Source of the DNA: UBA7378 sp049611805
Lineage (GTDB): Bacteria > Pseudomonadota > Alphaproteobacteria > RS24
Direction: 5' to 3'
Assembly (NCBI GenBank): GCA_049611805.1
Contig: JBMZAX010000001.1
Span: 62,001 to 126,000 of the forward strand
DNA length: 64,000 nt
Below the pieces are notes generated by a model, which was given only the letters and a program-made list of their open reading frames with translations, was not told where the DNA came from and ran no database searches. Made by a program: the position numbers and the translations under genes. This document shows, one piece after another, positions 31,870 through 41,129 of this stretch. The first letter of the stretch is position 1, and each line of letters begins with the position of its first letter.

Positions 31870-33117
31870 CTATTGGGCGATGGCCGCTGCGGGCGGCAGG
31901 GTATACTCGCGCGAAATGCCCAATGTGCCCCACACTTCGGTAAGCGCGGCCACAAGCTCGTCAATCATGGCATCGGTATGCAGGGGCGTCGGCGTGATGC
32001 GCAAACGCTCCGTGCCGCGGGGCACGGTCGGGTAATTAATCGGCTGGATATAGATGTGATGCGTTTGCAGAAGACGGTCTGAGGCCGCTTTGCACAAAAC
32101 CGGATCACCCACCATCAACGGAACAATATGCGTATCGGTCGGCAAAACCGGCAAATTGGCCTCGCGCAGGCGCGTTTTCAGCGTTGCCGCGCGCTCCTGA
32201 TGGGCGGCGCGTATATTTTTGCCCGATTTCAGATGCCGCACGCTGGTCAGCGCACCGGCGGCGATGGCGGGCGGCAGCGATGTTGTGAAAATAAAACCGG
32301 ATGCAAAAGAACGAATGGCGTCCACGAGATTGGCCTTGGCGGTGATATAGCCGCCCATAATGCCGAAGGCTTTCGCCAGCGTGCCCTCAATAATGTCAAT
32401 GCGCGACATCAGCCCTTCGCGGTCGGCAATGCCGCCGCCGCGCGGCCCATACATGCCCACGGCATGCACTTCGTCAAGATAGGTGAGGGCGTTGTATTTT
32501 TCGGCCAGATCACAAATTTCCTTGATCGGCGCAATGTCGCCATCCATCGAATAGACGGATTCAAAAATGATAAGTTTGGCGCGCTCATTGCCGGCTTCGC
32601 GCAACAGGCTTTCCAGATGCTCCAGATCATTATGCCGCCAGATGCGCTTGCTGCATCCGCTTTGCCGCACGCCCTCAATCATCGAGGCATGGTTCAATTC
32701 GTCCGACAGAATGAGGCAGTCGGGCAGCAATTTGCCCAGCGTTGAAATGGTGGCCTCATTGGAAATATAGCCGGAGGTGAACACCAAAGCGGCTTCCTTG
32801 TCGTGCAGGTCGGCCAGTTCTTTTTCAAGCTCGACAATGACATGATGCGTACCGGAAATATTGCGCGTGCCGCCGGCACCGGCGCCCATTGTGTCAATGG
32901 CACCTTTCATGGCGTCCAGCACGTCGGTGTTTTGTCCCATGCCGAGATAGTCGTTTGAACACCAGACGGTAATCTCGCGCGGGGATGCGCCGGAATGGTC
33001 CCAGGCGCGCGGAAACTGACCGGCACGGCGCGCCAGATCGGTAAACACCCGATAGCGACCCTCGTCGTGCAGCGACCCCAGCGCCCGATCAATAAATTTG
33101 TCGTAATCGACCGACAT
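31870..33117 (-). CDS. hemA: 5-aminolevulinate synthase
   Basis: This 415-residue PLP enzyme condenses glycine with succinyl-CoA (the C4 or Shemin route to haem, a mark of alphaproteobacteria). It starts 'MSVDYDKFIDRALGSLHDEGRYRVF', and has 'WCSNDYLGMGQ', 'GAGAGGTRNISGTHH', 'YLDEVHAVGMYGPRGGG', the lysine that binds PLP in 'IIEGTLAKAFGIMGGYI', and 'SFASGFIFTTSLPP'. The upstream region holds a CATGT-AA-ACATG palindrome (33155-33166) that might be an operator. hemH follows after 12 bases or overlapping. Confidence 0.96.
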   Translation of the reverse strand: MSVDYDKFIDRALGSLHDEGRYRVFTDLARRAGQFPRAWDHSGASPREITVWCSNDYLGMGQNTDVLDAMKGAIDTMGAGAGGTRNISGTHHVIVELEKELADLHDKEAALVFTSGYISNEATISTLGKLLPDCLILSDELNHASMIEGVRQSGCSKRIWRHNDLEHLESLLREAGNERAKLIIFESVYSMDGDIAPIKEICDLAEKYNALTYLDEVHAVGMYGPRGGGIADREGLMSRIDIIEGTLAKAFGIMGGYITAKANLVDAIRSFASGFIFTTSLPPAIAAGALTSVRHLKSGKNIRAAHQERAATLKTRLREANLPVLPTDTHIVPLMVGDPVLCKAASDRLLQTHHIYIQPINYPTVPRGTERLRITPTPLHTDAMIDELVAALTEVWGTLGISREYTLPPAAAIAQ

Positions 33118-33210
33118 AAGCTTGCCTAATTATTCCTCGCTGACGCTTCTATAACATGTAAACATGATTTAATGAGCCTTGTTGCAATATCCGGTTAATT
33201 TGCCGCAGGG

Positions 33211-33441
33211 CTATTCCGTAGCGTCTTTGTGAACAAAGGTGACGGCATAATATTCCTCACCGTCGAACAAATCCGACGGTTCGCCCGGCCCATCAATCAT
33301 CATGTAGCGCCGCGGGGTTATCTGGCCTTCCATGCGGTAGCCACGGGCGCTCATATTCCGACGATGAAATTCCATGGCGGCCGGCGTAAATTCTTTTGCC
33401 AAAACGGTAATTCTGTCAGGCAGTTTGGTGTTGTCGGCCAT
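33211..33441 (-). CDS. hypothetical protein, 76 residues
   Basis: I do not recognise this family. The short protein begins 'MADNTKLPDRITVLAKEF' and has the middle 'FHRRNMSARGYRMEGQITPRRYMMID'. It ends 'GEEYYAVTFVHKDATE', suggesting a compact alpha/beta fold with no signal peptide or membrane segment. Composition is like that of its neighbours, and the ATG follows AAAAGGCGAAGAGCTG, an acceptable ribosome site, so I think it is real. It stands alone upstream of hemA on the same strand with a 93-base gap. No function is proposed. Confidence 0.6.
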   Translation of the reverse strand: MADNTKLPDRITVLAKEFTPAAMEFHRRNMSARGYRMEGQITPRRYMMIDGPGEPSDLFDGEEYYAVTFVHKDATE

Positions 33442-33541
33442 CAGCTCTTCGCCTTTTCTGATTTGGATATTTTTTGAAAATATCGCTTTAACGCTGAAAT
33501 GTCGAGTGGATTAGGCCGCTAAAACCGCCATTTTGCCCTGT

Positions 33542-34681
33542 TCAGTATCCGCCAAGGTCGGCATAGCGGCTGCGGTGAAAATTGGCGTCGCCCAGCATTT
33601 GCGCCTGCACGCGCGCACGCTTCAGAAAAAGCCCCACATCCACCGCATCGGTCATGCCGATACCACCATGCATTTGAACGCCCTCATTGGTAATCAGGCG
33701 CGAGGCATCCGACAGGCGCGCCTTGGCAAGGCTGGCCGCCCGCGGAATGTCATTGCGGCGCTCTTCAAGGGCCGACAGCGCGTCAAGCACGACAGACTGG
33801 CAGATTTCCACCTCGCAGAACATTTCCGCCGCGCGGTGTTGCAGGGCTTGAAACGTGCCGATAATCGCGTCGAACTGCTTGCGTTCCTTCAGATAGGTGA
33901 GGGTTGTGTCAAATACGGTCTCAATGCCGCCCAGCATTTCCGCCGACAGGCACACGCGCCCCATATCCAGCACATTTTCAAGCTCCGGATAGGCACCATC
34001 CGCCCCGCCCAGCAGGGCATCGGCCGGCACTTTCACATTATCGAAGGAAATATTGGCCGCATTGCGCGTGTCCACCATATGCGTGCGGGTGATGGTGACG
34101 CCGGGCGTGTCGGCATCGATCAGAAACGCCGAAATGCCTTTTGTGTCGCCCGCCGCGCCGGAGGTGCGTGCCGCAACAATGAGTTTGTCGGCAATATGGC
34201 CGTCAATGACGAACTTCTTTTCGCCCGACAGCACAAAATCATCGCCGTCGCGGGTCGCGGGCATTGCGATATTTGCCGGATTGTGATGGTTGGTTTCGTC
34301 AATCGCCAGCGCCAGCAATAACTCCCCGCCGGCAATTTGCGGCAGAAGCTCTTTTTTCTGGCTTTCGGAACCGGCGGCCATAATCATGCCCGCACCCAGC
34401 ACAGCCGTTGAATAGAGCGGTGAGGCGGCCAGCGTGCGGCCGGCTTCCTGCATGACAATGCCAATGCCCATCGGCCCGAAACCGGTGCCGCCCATATCTT
34501 CGGGGATCAAAATGCCGGCAAAGCCCAGCTCGACTATCTGCTTCCAGACATCGCGGTCAAAGCCGTCATCGCTGCCGTCATCGCGCAATTGCCGCAAATT
34601 GGTGACGGGCACTTGCTCGCTGAAAAATTGTTTTGCCATGTCGCGCAACATGGTTTGCTCTTCGCTCAACACAAAAGCCAT
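33542..34681 (-). CDS. acyl-CoA dehydrogenase family protein (partner subunit type)
   Basis: This 379-residue flavoprotein begins 'MAFVLSEEQTMLRDMAKQFFSEQVPV' and has 'ILIPEDMGGTGFGPMGIGIVMQEAGRTLAASPLYS' and 'VLSGEKKFVIDGHIADKLIV'. The C-terminal block reads 'LITNEGVQMHGGIGMTDAVDVGLFLKRARVQAQMLGD'. Members oxidise acyl-CoA thioesters at the alpha-beta bond with FAD. It lies 31 bases after a second, differently built acyl-CoA dehydrogenase on the same strand. Such side-by-side pairs often form heteromeric enzymes for bulky or unusual acyl groups, as in steroid side-chain degradation. That is inference. The substrate is unknown. Confidence 0.88.
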   Translation of the reverse strand: MAFVLSEEQTMLRDMAKQFFSEQVPVTNLRQLRDDGSDDGFDRDVWKQIVELGFAGILIPEDMGGTGFGPMGIGIVMQEAGRTLAASPLYSTAVLGAGMIMAAGSESQKKELLPQIAGGELLLALAIDETNHHNPANIAMPATRDGDDFVLSGEKKFVIDGHIADKLIVAARTSGAAGDTKGISAFLIDADTPGVTITRTHMVDTRNAANISFDNVKVPADALLGGADGAYPELENVLDMGRVCLSAEMLGGIETVFDTTLTYLKERKQFDAIIGTFQALQHRAAEMFCEVEICQSVVLDALSALEERRNDIPRAASLAKARLSDASRLITNEGVQMHGGIGMTDAVDVGLFLKRARVQAQMLGDANFHRSRYADLGGY

Positions 34682-34712
34682 TGGGTCTTCTCCAGTTGTT
34701 CAGGACGGGCAA

Positions 34713-35903
34713 TCAGGCCGTCGGTAAGCCCAGCACACGCTTGGCAATCACGTTCAGTTGTACTTCCGAGGTGCCGCCCTCAATGGAATTGCCTTTCGAG
34801 CGCAACCATGAGCGTGTCACGGCAAGCTCTTTGCTGTCAAAGCCTTCGCCTTCCCAGCCCAGGGCTTGCGACCCCATAACGTCAAGCAGAAGCTCAAAGC
34901 GACGCTTGTTCACCTCGGTGCCGTAATATTTGAACATTGACGCCGCCGCGCCCATGCCTTGGCCGGCCTTGGCTTCTTCGCCGGCGCGCTTCATGGTCAG
35001 GCCAAAAGCCTGCTGATCCATTTTATGCGCGGCAATGGCGCTGCGAATGGCCGGGTCGGCAATGCGGTCGCCATCAGTGCCGAAGTTTTCCTTGGCAACG
35101 GCTTCCATGCCGCCCATGGAAGCCGCACCGGCGCCCATGCCCATGCCCGAAATCATGCTGCGCTCATGCTCCAGCAGGCGCTTGGCAATCGTCCAGCCCT
35201 TATTGATTTCACCGACAAGGTTTTCTTTCGGCACTTTGACATCCGTCAGGAAGGTTTCGCAAAACGGCGATGAGCCTGAAATCAGCTTGATGGGGCGCGC
35301 TTCCACGCCCGGATCATCCATATCGATCAGCAGGAAGGAAATGCCGTCATGCTTGACCGAATTATCCGTGCGCACCAGACAGAATATCCAGTCGCACTGG
35401 TCGGCATAGGATGTCCAGACTTTCTGGCCGTTCACCAGATAATGGTCGCCCTTGTCTTCGGCTTTGGTTTGCAGGCCGGCCAGATCGGAACCGGCACCCG
35501 GCTCGGAATAGCCCTGGCACCAGCGGATTTCGCCGCGAATGATTTCGCCGATATATTTCTTCTTCTGCTCTTCGCTGGCAAATTCCAGCAGTGCAGGGCC
35601 AAGCATCCATAGGCCGAAGCTCGTCAGGGCGGGGCGCGCCTTAATGCGGGCAAGCTCTTCTTGAAGAATTTTGTTTTCTTCCTTGGACAGCCCGCCGCCG
35701 CCATATTCGGCCGGCCATGTCGGTGCCGTCCAGCCCTTTGACGCCATATTGTCCATCCAGACTTTGGTGTCCGGATTGGGGTATGACGCATTGCGCCCGC
35801 CCCATGGCATTTCGCGTTCGGGCATCGGTGTGCGCATGGATGCGGGGCAGTTTTCTTCAAGCCACGCGCGTGTTTCCGCGCGGAAGGTCTCAAGCTCTGA
35901 CAT
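34713..35903 (-). CDS. acyl-CoA dehydrogenase
   Basis: This 396-residue protein starts 'MSELETFRAETRAWLEENCP' behind GAGGAGAAAAAC. It has 'WPAEYGGGGLSKEENKILQEEL', 'RWCQGYSEPGAGSDLAGLQTKAEDKGDHYLVNGQKVWTS' (FAD and substrate binding), and the C-terminal 'WLRSKGNSIEGGTSEVQLNVIAKRVLGLPTA'. This C-terminal form is typical of larger fatty or cyclic acyl-CoA dehydrogenases. It is upstream of the second dehydrogenase and downstream of a 2-hydroxyacid dehydrogenase and acyl-CoA synthetase on the same strand. A 118-base gap before it could hold its own promoter. In-frame sequence further upstream is not family-like. Confidence 0.92.
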   Translation of the reverse strand: MSELETFRAETRAWLEENCPASMRTPMPEREMPWGGRNASYPNPDTKVWMDNMASKGWTAPTWPAEYGGGGLSKEENKILQEELARIKARPALTSFGLWMLGPALLEFASEEQKKKYIGEIIRGEIRWCQGYSEPGAGSDLAGLQTKAEDKGDHYLVNGQKVWTSYADQCDWIFCLVRTDNSVKHDGISFLLIDMDDPGVEARPIKLISGSSPFCETFLTDVKVPKENLVGEINKGWTIAKRLLEHERSMISGMGMGAGAASMGGMEAVAKENFGTDGDRIADPAIRSAIAAHKMDQQAFGLTMKRAGEEAKAGQGMGAAASMFKYYGTEVNKRRFELLLDVMGSQALGWEGEGFDSKELAVTRSWLRSKGNSIEGGTSEVQLNVIAKRVLGLPTA

Positions 35904-36021
35904 GTTTTTCTCCTCGAAAAATACTTTGCGCCAGACTACCACGTCCCCTTGCCAGTGCAAGACCCTCGCGCGTGTCCGTGCGTGGCACGTGGCCGCAGGA
36001 ATTCCAATCTGATATTTCGGC

Positions 36022-37098
36022 TTATGGCAATCTGAAATCGCCGAGATTTTCGCCCGTGCCGGTCGCGACAAGGCGTTTCGGGGTTTGGCCTTGGGCATAT
36101 TCGCGCAAGCTTTGCCCGATCGACACATAGCGCCCCTCATCGGCATCATAAGTATGGGCCGAACTGTGCGGCGTCAGCAAAACATTGTCGAGCGCGTTGA
36201 AATCATATTGCGACCCCTGAAACGCACCGCCGCGATCGGGGTCGGGTTCGGGGTTCTCAATATTGGCCGGGTAGCGATACCATGTGTCGAGCGCCGCCCC
36301 GTCAATGCGCCGTTCCTTGAGCGCCGTGTACAGGGCGTCTTCAACAATCACTTCGCCGCGCGCGACATTGATGAGATAGGCCGTCGGCTTCATTTGCGCG
36401 AAAGCGTCGGCGTCAATCATGCCTTCGGTCTCGGCGTTCAGGTCGCAAGTCAGCGCAATATAGTCGCTTTCGTTCAGCAGACGCGGCAGCTCGGCCTGCG
36501 TGCCGATCCAGTCCAGCCCATCGGGTGTATGATCGCGCGCCGAGCGCGCCACCGCGCAGCAGTTCATATTAAACGCGCCCGCCCGCCGGACGACCGCTTG
36601 GGCAATCTCGCCAAACCCGACAAGCCCCAGCATTTTGCCGTTCAAATGGCCGTGGCGCGCATCCGGTGCCGCATTGCGCCCGCTGCGATACCAGCGTCCG
36701 GCCAGCATGTCGGCATGCTGGGCACGCAAATCGATTGCATGTTCCAAAATACTTGCCATCACATGCTCGGCCATGGATGCGGCATGCCCGCCGGCATTGC
36801 ACACCATCAGGCCTTTGGGCAGAAATCCGGGGTCGAGCCAGTCGGTGCCGACCCAGGGTTGCGCCACGAGTTTGAGATTTGGCGCCGCCATCAGCGCGGC
36901 AAAATTGCCCGGCGTCAAAATGAAATCCGGGCCCATAATGGCGGCCTCGCAAGTTTCCAACATGGCATCGCGCGCCGCCAGATTGTCGTCGCACGGCCAC
37001 ACATCAACCTGCCAGCCGGCAATGTCATCAAGGGCGGCTTCGATAAGGTGCGCGTATTTGAGCCCCATCTCGCCGAAGGCGGCAATATGACGGGTCAC
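36022..37098 (-). CDS. D-2-hydroxyacid dehydrogenase family protein
   Basis: This 358-residue protein has the two-domain pattern of NAD-dependent D-2-hydroxyacid dehydrogenases. A Rossmann motif 'GKMLGLVGFGEIAQAVVRRAG' lies near residue 155. The catalytic Arg is in 'YLINVARGEVIVEDALYTAL', the Glu in a following loop, and the His in 'NVLLTPHSSAHTYD'. Family members reduce 2-keto acids or oxidise D-2-hydroxyacids. Its ATG overlaps the stop of the upstream acyl-CoA synthetase gene by four bases. An enzyme of this type inside an acyl-CoA operon is unusual and may indicate hydroxylated or short acid substrates. The exact substrate is not readable. Confidence 0.87.
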   Translation of the reverse strand: MTRHIAAFGEMGLKYAHLIEAALDDIAGWQVDVWPCDDNLAARDAMLETCEAAIMGPDFILTPGNFAALMAAPNLKLVAQPWVGTDWLDPGFLPKGLMVCNAGGHAASMAEHVMASILEHAIDLRAQHADMLAGRWYRSGRNAAPDARHGHLNGKMLGLVGFGEIAQAVVRRAGAFNMNCCAVARSARDHTPDGLDWIGTQAELPRLLNESDYIALTCDLNAETEGMIDADAFAQMKPTAYLINVARGEVIVEDALYTALKERRIDGAALDTWYRYPANIENPEPDPDRGGAFQGSQYDFNALDNVLLTPHSSAHTYDADEGRYVSIGQSLREYAQGQTPKRLVATGTGENLGDFRLP

Positions 37099-38708
37099 GC
37101 CCGTTTGGCCACCTCCTCAATGGCGAACTCGGTCACGCTTTTGTAATCAGCCTTGCCATTGGGGGCACGGAAGGGCGGGCCGCCGGCAAATACATGTTTG
37201 GGTGATTTATAGCCTGCGAGTTTCTCGCGCACGAAAAGCTGCAATCCCTTATCGTCAAATTCAGCCCCGTCGGCCAGTTTGACAACCGCGGTCACGGCCT
37301 GACCCCATTTTTCGTCCGGCACACCGACAACCAGCGCGTCTTCCACGCTGTCATGCAGTTTGAGGGCTTCTTCCACCTCTTCGGGGTATATTTTCTCGCC
37401 CGCCGAATTGATACACACCGAGCCGCGCCCAAGCAGGGTCAATGTGCCGTCTTCGGCGACAAGGCAATAATCGCCCGGAATCGAATAGCGCACGCCGCCA
37501 ATGGTTTTGAAGGTTTTGGCGGTTTTTTCTTCGTCCTTGTAATAGCCCAGCGGCACCGGCCCCCCAAAGGCGATAAAGCCCGGCGTTTCACTGCCGCGCG
37601 GAATTTCATTGTCGTTTTCGTCAAACACTTTGCAAAAATCATTGGTGGTGAATTTGGCCGTGCTGACGGGCGCATCCTTGGTGGTGATTGACGAGCCGAA
37701 GCCGACCGCCTCGGAGGAGCCGAAACTGTCGGCCAGCATCACTTGCGGCATGTATTCCAGCATCGCCTGTTTGACTTCCATCGACCACATCACGCCCGAC
37801 GAAATCATGCTGACAAGGCTCGACAGGTCATAAGCACCCGCATTTTCTTCCAATGCCGCCAGCATGGGCTTGGCAAAGGCATCGCCCACAATGGCGATAT
37901 TTTGCACGCCGCGGCGTTCCACCGTGCGCCATAATTCATGCGCATCCAGCGACGCCGCTTCCAGCGTCACAATCGTGCCGCCATTCATCATGGCCGCCAT
38001 GGCGGTGAACAGGCCGGTGCCGTGCATGAGCGGGCAGGCGGGAATATAAACCTCGCCCGGCCCGTTGGTTTGCAAATGCGCTTTCAATTCATCCAGCGTT
38101 TCGGGCACATCGCCCAGCGCGCGCAAGGCCATGGTCTGGGTTTCGCGCAAGGCGTCATGCTCCCACATAACGCCCTTGGGCATGCCGGTTGTGCCGCCCG
38201 TATACAAAAACAGAAAATCGCCGCCCTCGCGCCCAACGTCCAGATTTTCGCCATTTCCGGTGGTTGCCAAATGCTCGTAATCATGTGTGTCGGCGGGCAA
38301 ATCGGCCCCGTCACCCACTTCAATCCAAAGTTTCACATTTGGCAGGCGCGGGCGCAGAATTTCCACATTGTCGCGAAACTCCTTGCCGTAAACGACGACG
38401 GCGGCATCGGAATTGTCGAAAATATAATGCACTTCATCGGCGACATAGCGGTAGTTCACATTCACATGGGTCAGGCGCGCGCGAAAACATGCGGCCAATG
38501 TCTCCATATATTCGGGCCGATTGCGCATGTAAAAGCCGACCTTGTCGCCCGTGGTCGCGCCGTTTTCCAGCATGAAGCGGCCAAGATTGTTTGACCGGCG
38601 GCTCATCTCGGCCCATGTGATCTCGCGGTTCCCATGCACCAGCGCCAGATGACCTTCCGGCAGAACCGGAATAATCGTGTCCAGAATATCGCCAAAATTC
38701 CACGCCAT
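37095..38708 (-). CDS. acyl-CoA synthetase (AMP-forming)
   Basis: This 537-residue ANL-superfamily enzyme activates a carboxylic acid to its CoA ester through an acyl-adenylate. The P-loop-like motif is 'DFLFLYTGGTTGMPKGVMWEHDALR'. The adenylate-binding 'LADSFGSSEAVGF' and 'YSIPGDYCLVAEDGTLTLLGRGSVCINSAGEKIYPEEVEEAL' follow. The C-terminal catalytic Lys is in 'APNGKADYKSV'. It resembles FadD3-like acyl-CoA ligases. It is the first gene of a run that includes a 2-hydroxyacid dehydrogenase and two acyl-CoA dehydrogenases, so the cluster probably activates and beta-oxidises one acid. It is divergent from the cation antiporter. Confidence 0.92.
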   Translation of the reverse strand: MAWNFGDILDTIIPVLPEGHLALVHGNREITWAEMSRRSNNLGRFMLENGATTGDKVGFYMRNRPEYMETLAACFRARLTHVNVNYRYVADEVHYIFDNSDAAVVVYGKEFRDNVEILRPRLPNVKLWIEVGDGADLPADTHDYEHLATTGNGENLDVGREGGDFLFLYTGGTTGMPKGVMWEHDALRETQTMALRALGDVPETLDELKAHLQTNGPGEVYIPACPLMHGTGLFTAMAAMMNGGTIVTLEAASLDAHELWRTVERRGVQNIAIVGDAFAKPMLAALEENAGAYDLSSLVSMISSGVMWSMEVKQAMLEYMPQVMLADSFGSSEAVGFGSSITTKDAPVSTAKFTTNDFCKVFDENDNEIPRGSETPGFIAFGGPVPLGYYKDEEKTAKTFKTIGGVRYSIPGDYCLVAEDGTLTLLGRGSVCINSAGEKIYPEEVEEALKLHDSVEDALVVGVPDEKWGQAVTAVVKLADGAEFDDKGLQLFVREKLAGYKSPKHVFAGGPPFRAPNGKADYKSVTEFAIEEVAKRA

Positions 38709-38840
38709 CAGCTTCCCTCCCAGCCCGTGTCTTTAGGGGTGAAGTTAGAGCAAAAGAAAATGACAGACCAGCCCAAAAAAATAAGCTAAGACTGACGGCG
38801 ATCGATCATTCGGCTTGCCGGCGTGTTTGCGGAGGGCTTC

Positions 38841-39788
38841 ATGGATATTCCATTTCTGTACTGTGTTGCGGGGTTCATTATGCTGGGTGTATCCGGCGAA
38901 GCCCTGCTGCGGGGTGCCGTCACCACCGCCGACCGGCTGAAAGTACCGCCGCTCCTTATCGGTTTGACGGTTATTGCCTTTGGCACGTCTATTCCCGAAC
39001 TCACCGTATCGCTTAATGCCGCGCGCAGCGGCAATCCCGATATCGCCGTGGGCAATGTCGTCGGCAGCAATATTGCCAATATATTGCTGGTGCTGGGTGC
39101 CATGGCCGTGTTCCGCTCATTCACCATTGATGCCGGCACGCTGAACCGTGACGGTCGGGTGATGCTTGGCGTGTCGGTGCTGATGGTTCTCATGGCTTTG
39201 AACGGCGTCATCACCCAATGGATGGGCTTTGGCCTGCTTGCCATTTTGGGCGGTTTTACTTTTTTACTCTATCGCCGCGCGCGTCAGGAATCCGATGTTG
39301 ATGAGACGGCGGCCAGTGTCGATGAAAACCTGCTTGAGGGCAGTGTGTTTTTGGCCCTGCTGATTTTGACCGCAGGGCTGGCCGGGGTGTTGTGGGGGTC
39401 GGATTTGATGGTGAAGGGCGCCGTCGGTGTCGCGCAACAGGCCGGTATTTCGCAAGCTGTTATCGCTCTGTCGATTGTCGCAATCGGCACCTCGCTGCCG
39501 GAGCTGTTTATCTCGCTTTTTGCTTCTTTGCGCGGGCATGCCAGCCTTGCCATCGGCAATATTATCGGCAGCAATATTTCCAATATCCTTCTGATACTGG
39601 GCGTCGTGGCCAGCACCGGTCCGCTCAATGTCAGTGCGGAAATTGCCAATCGCGATGTCTGGGTCATGCTCGGCGTGGCAATTCTGGGGCTGGCATTGAT
39701 GCGCAGTGCGCGGCGCATGTCGCGCATGGAGGGCCTGTTCAGCCTTGTGCTTTATGCGCTTTATCTCGGCTATATCTTCCTTGCCTGA
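38841..39788 (+). CDS. calcium/sodium antiporter (CaCA family)
   Basis: This 315-residue membrane protein has two homologous halves, each with an alpha-repeat. The first is 'LIGLTVIAFGTSIPELTVSLNAARSGNPDIAVGNVVGSNIANILLVLG', the second 'VIALSIVAIGTSLPELFISLFASLRGHASLAIGNIIGSNISNILLILG'. The 'GTSxPE' and 'GNxxGSNI' motifs carry the ion-binding acids. About ten helices are visible, with an acidic loop between halves ('QESDVDETAASVDENLLEG'). This is the YrbG-type inner-membrane exchanger. The ATG follows GGAGGG; a GTG six codons upstream overlaps that site and was not used. Confidence 0.93.
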   Translation: MDIPFLYCVAGFIMLGVSGEALLRGAVTTADRLKVPPLLIGLTVIAFGTSIPELTVSLNAARSGNPDIAVGNVVGSNIANILLVLGAMAVFRSFTIDAGTLNRDGRVMLGVSVLMVLMALNGVITQWMGFGLLAILGGFTFLLYRRARQESDVDETAASVDENLLEGSVFLALLILTAGLAGVLWGSDLMVKGAVGVAQQAGISQAVIALSIVAIGTSLPELFISLFASLRGHASLAIGNIIGSNISNILLILGVVASTGPLNVSAEIANRDVWVMLGVAILGLALMRSARRMSRMEGLFSLVLYALYLGYIFLA

Positions 39789-39905
39789 GCCGGCGGTTGC
39801 CTCAGTATTTTCTAGACAGGCCGGGGCAGGGGTGCTAATTCGCCTTTGGAAGCACTTCCGCTGGAGTTATATTTTGAAATATTTCGTACGACGACGATAA
39901 AAATT

Positions 39906-39942
39906 CCCGAACCCGCGCATCTTTCGGTGCTGTCGGGGTTTT
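39906..39942 (+). terminator. possible terminator after the antiporter
   Basis: CCCGA (39906-39910) can pair with TCGGG (39933-39937), followed by GTTTT. On the other strand the same stem is followed by AATTTTT, so it may work both ways. The stem is only five pairs with a weak interior. The rest of the 216-base gap before the GNAT gene holds an ATATTT-TG-AAATAT hairpin (about 39871-39884) and nothing else I can name. Confidence 0.3.
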
Positions 39943-40004
39943 GTCGTTTCGTGCCAAATTTTTCTTCCGGACATGCAAGTTCCGGCTCATTCTGCGGATA
40001 AATC

Positions 40005-40499
40005 ATGATTAGCCTTCATCCTACCCAACCCTCCCACGCCGGTGACATTGTCGCCCTGCTGGACAGGTCGTTCGGGCCCGGTTTTCGGGCGCGCACGGCG
40101 GAGCGGTTGCGCGAAGCCAACCGGCCCATTGCGGCGCTTTCCCATATTGCGCGCGACGACAAAGAAGCGCTTGTCGGCAGTATTAGCTACTGGCCGGTGC
40201 GCCTTGGGGCGGCGGCGGGGCTTTTGCTGGGGCCGCTGGCGGTCGATGCCACCGTGCAGGGCAAGGGCGTTGGCCTGCAGCTCATGCAGGCAACGCTTGA
40301 TCTGGTGGATCCGGCGCGCTTCAGCTTCGTCATTCTGGTGGGCGACCTTGATTATTATGCCCGTGTCGGCTTTGCCATTGCACCGGCCAATGTGCGCCTG
40401 CCGGGGCCGGTCGATCCGGCGCGGCTGTTGATACGCGCCGAAAAAGCGGTGTTTGAACAATTGTCGGGCACGCTTCGCCCCGCTCCGGAATTGTGCTAA
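40005..40499 (+). CDS. GNAT-family N-acetyltransferase
   Basis: This 164-residue protein opens 'MISLHPTQPSHAGDIVALLDRSFGPGFRARTAERLRE'. It carries the acetyl-CoA binding core 'GPLAVDATVQGKGVGLQLMQATLDLV' (the Q/RxxGxG/A loop) and then 'FSFVILVGDLDYYARVGFAIAP'. This arrangement resembles the YhbS-like group of predicted acetyltransferases. The acceptor is unknown. The first of five genes on the plus strand, it precedes DUF1285 by 24 bases. The ribosome site is weak (GCGGATAAATC). Confidence 0.85.
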   Translation: MISLHPTQPSHAGDIVALLDRSFGPGFRARTAERLREANRPIAALSHIARDDKEALVGSISYWPVRLGAAAGLLLGPLAVDATVQGKGVGLQLMQATLDLVDPARFSFVILVGDLDYYARVGFAIAPANVRLPGPVDPARLLIRAEKAVFEQLSGTLRPAPELC

Positions 40500-40523
40500 T
40501 TTCTCGCGTAAGGAAATTCTGGC

Positions 40524-41129
40524 ATGAGCGACGACGCACCGACACAAAACGCATTGCAAAATGTGATTGCACAGGCCGAAAAGGCCGATGGCGACAATAA
40601 CGGGTTGCCCCCTGTTCATTTGTGGGAGCCGGATTATTGCGGCGATATCGGCCTGCGCATTGCGCGCGACGGCCAGTGGTATTATGCCGGTTCGCCGATT
40701 GGCAGAAAGCGGCTGGTGCGCCTGTTTTCCACGATTTTGCGCCATGATGAGGATGGCGAGCATTATCTGGTGACGCCGGTCGAAAAAATTCGGGTGGAGG
40801 TTGAAGACGCCCCCTTTGTCGCCACGCTGATGCAGGTGACGGGCAGCGGGCGCGACCAGGTGCTGAGGTTTGAAACCAATGTGCATGACTTTGCCACCGC
40901 CGGGGCCGAGCACGCATTGCGCATTGAGCTGGACCCCAAAGACAAAACCCCCTCGCCCTATATTCACATTCGCGCGCGTCTTGAGGCGCTTATCAGCCGC
41001 GCGGTGTTTTACGACCTTGTGGCTTTGGGCGAGACGGTCGACGACCAGTTCGGGGTGTGGAGCGAAAATGTTTTTTTCCCGATTGCGCCCGCCGCAGATG
41101 TTGAAGCCTGGCTGGAGGATGATGCGTGA
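40524..41129 (+). CDS. DUF1285 domain protein
   Basis: This 201-residue protein shows the DUF1285 pattern: 'PPVHLWEPDYCGDIGLRIARDGQWYYAGSPIGRKRLVRLFSTILRHDEDGEHYLVTPVEKIRVEVEDAPFVA' (positions about 31-102). The later part has 'RLEALISRAVFYDLVALGE'. Function is unknown, although the fold is thought to be ligand-binding. The ATG follows AAGGAAATTCTGGC. The stop overlaps the Nudix gene start (GTGA), so the pair is translationally coupled; the same gene order recurs in many alphaproteobacteria. Confidence 0.88.
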   Translation: MSDDAPTQNALQNVIAQAEKADGDNNGLPPVHLWEPDYCGDIGLRIARDGQWYYAGSPIGRKRLVRLFSTILRHDEDGEHYLVTPVEKIRVEVEDAPFVATLMQVTGSGRDQVLRFETNVHDFATAGAEHALRIELDPKDKTPSPYIHIRARLEALISRAVFYDLVALGETVDDQFGVWSENVFFPIAPAADVEAWLEDDA

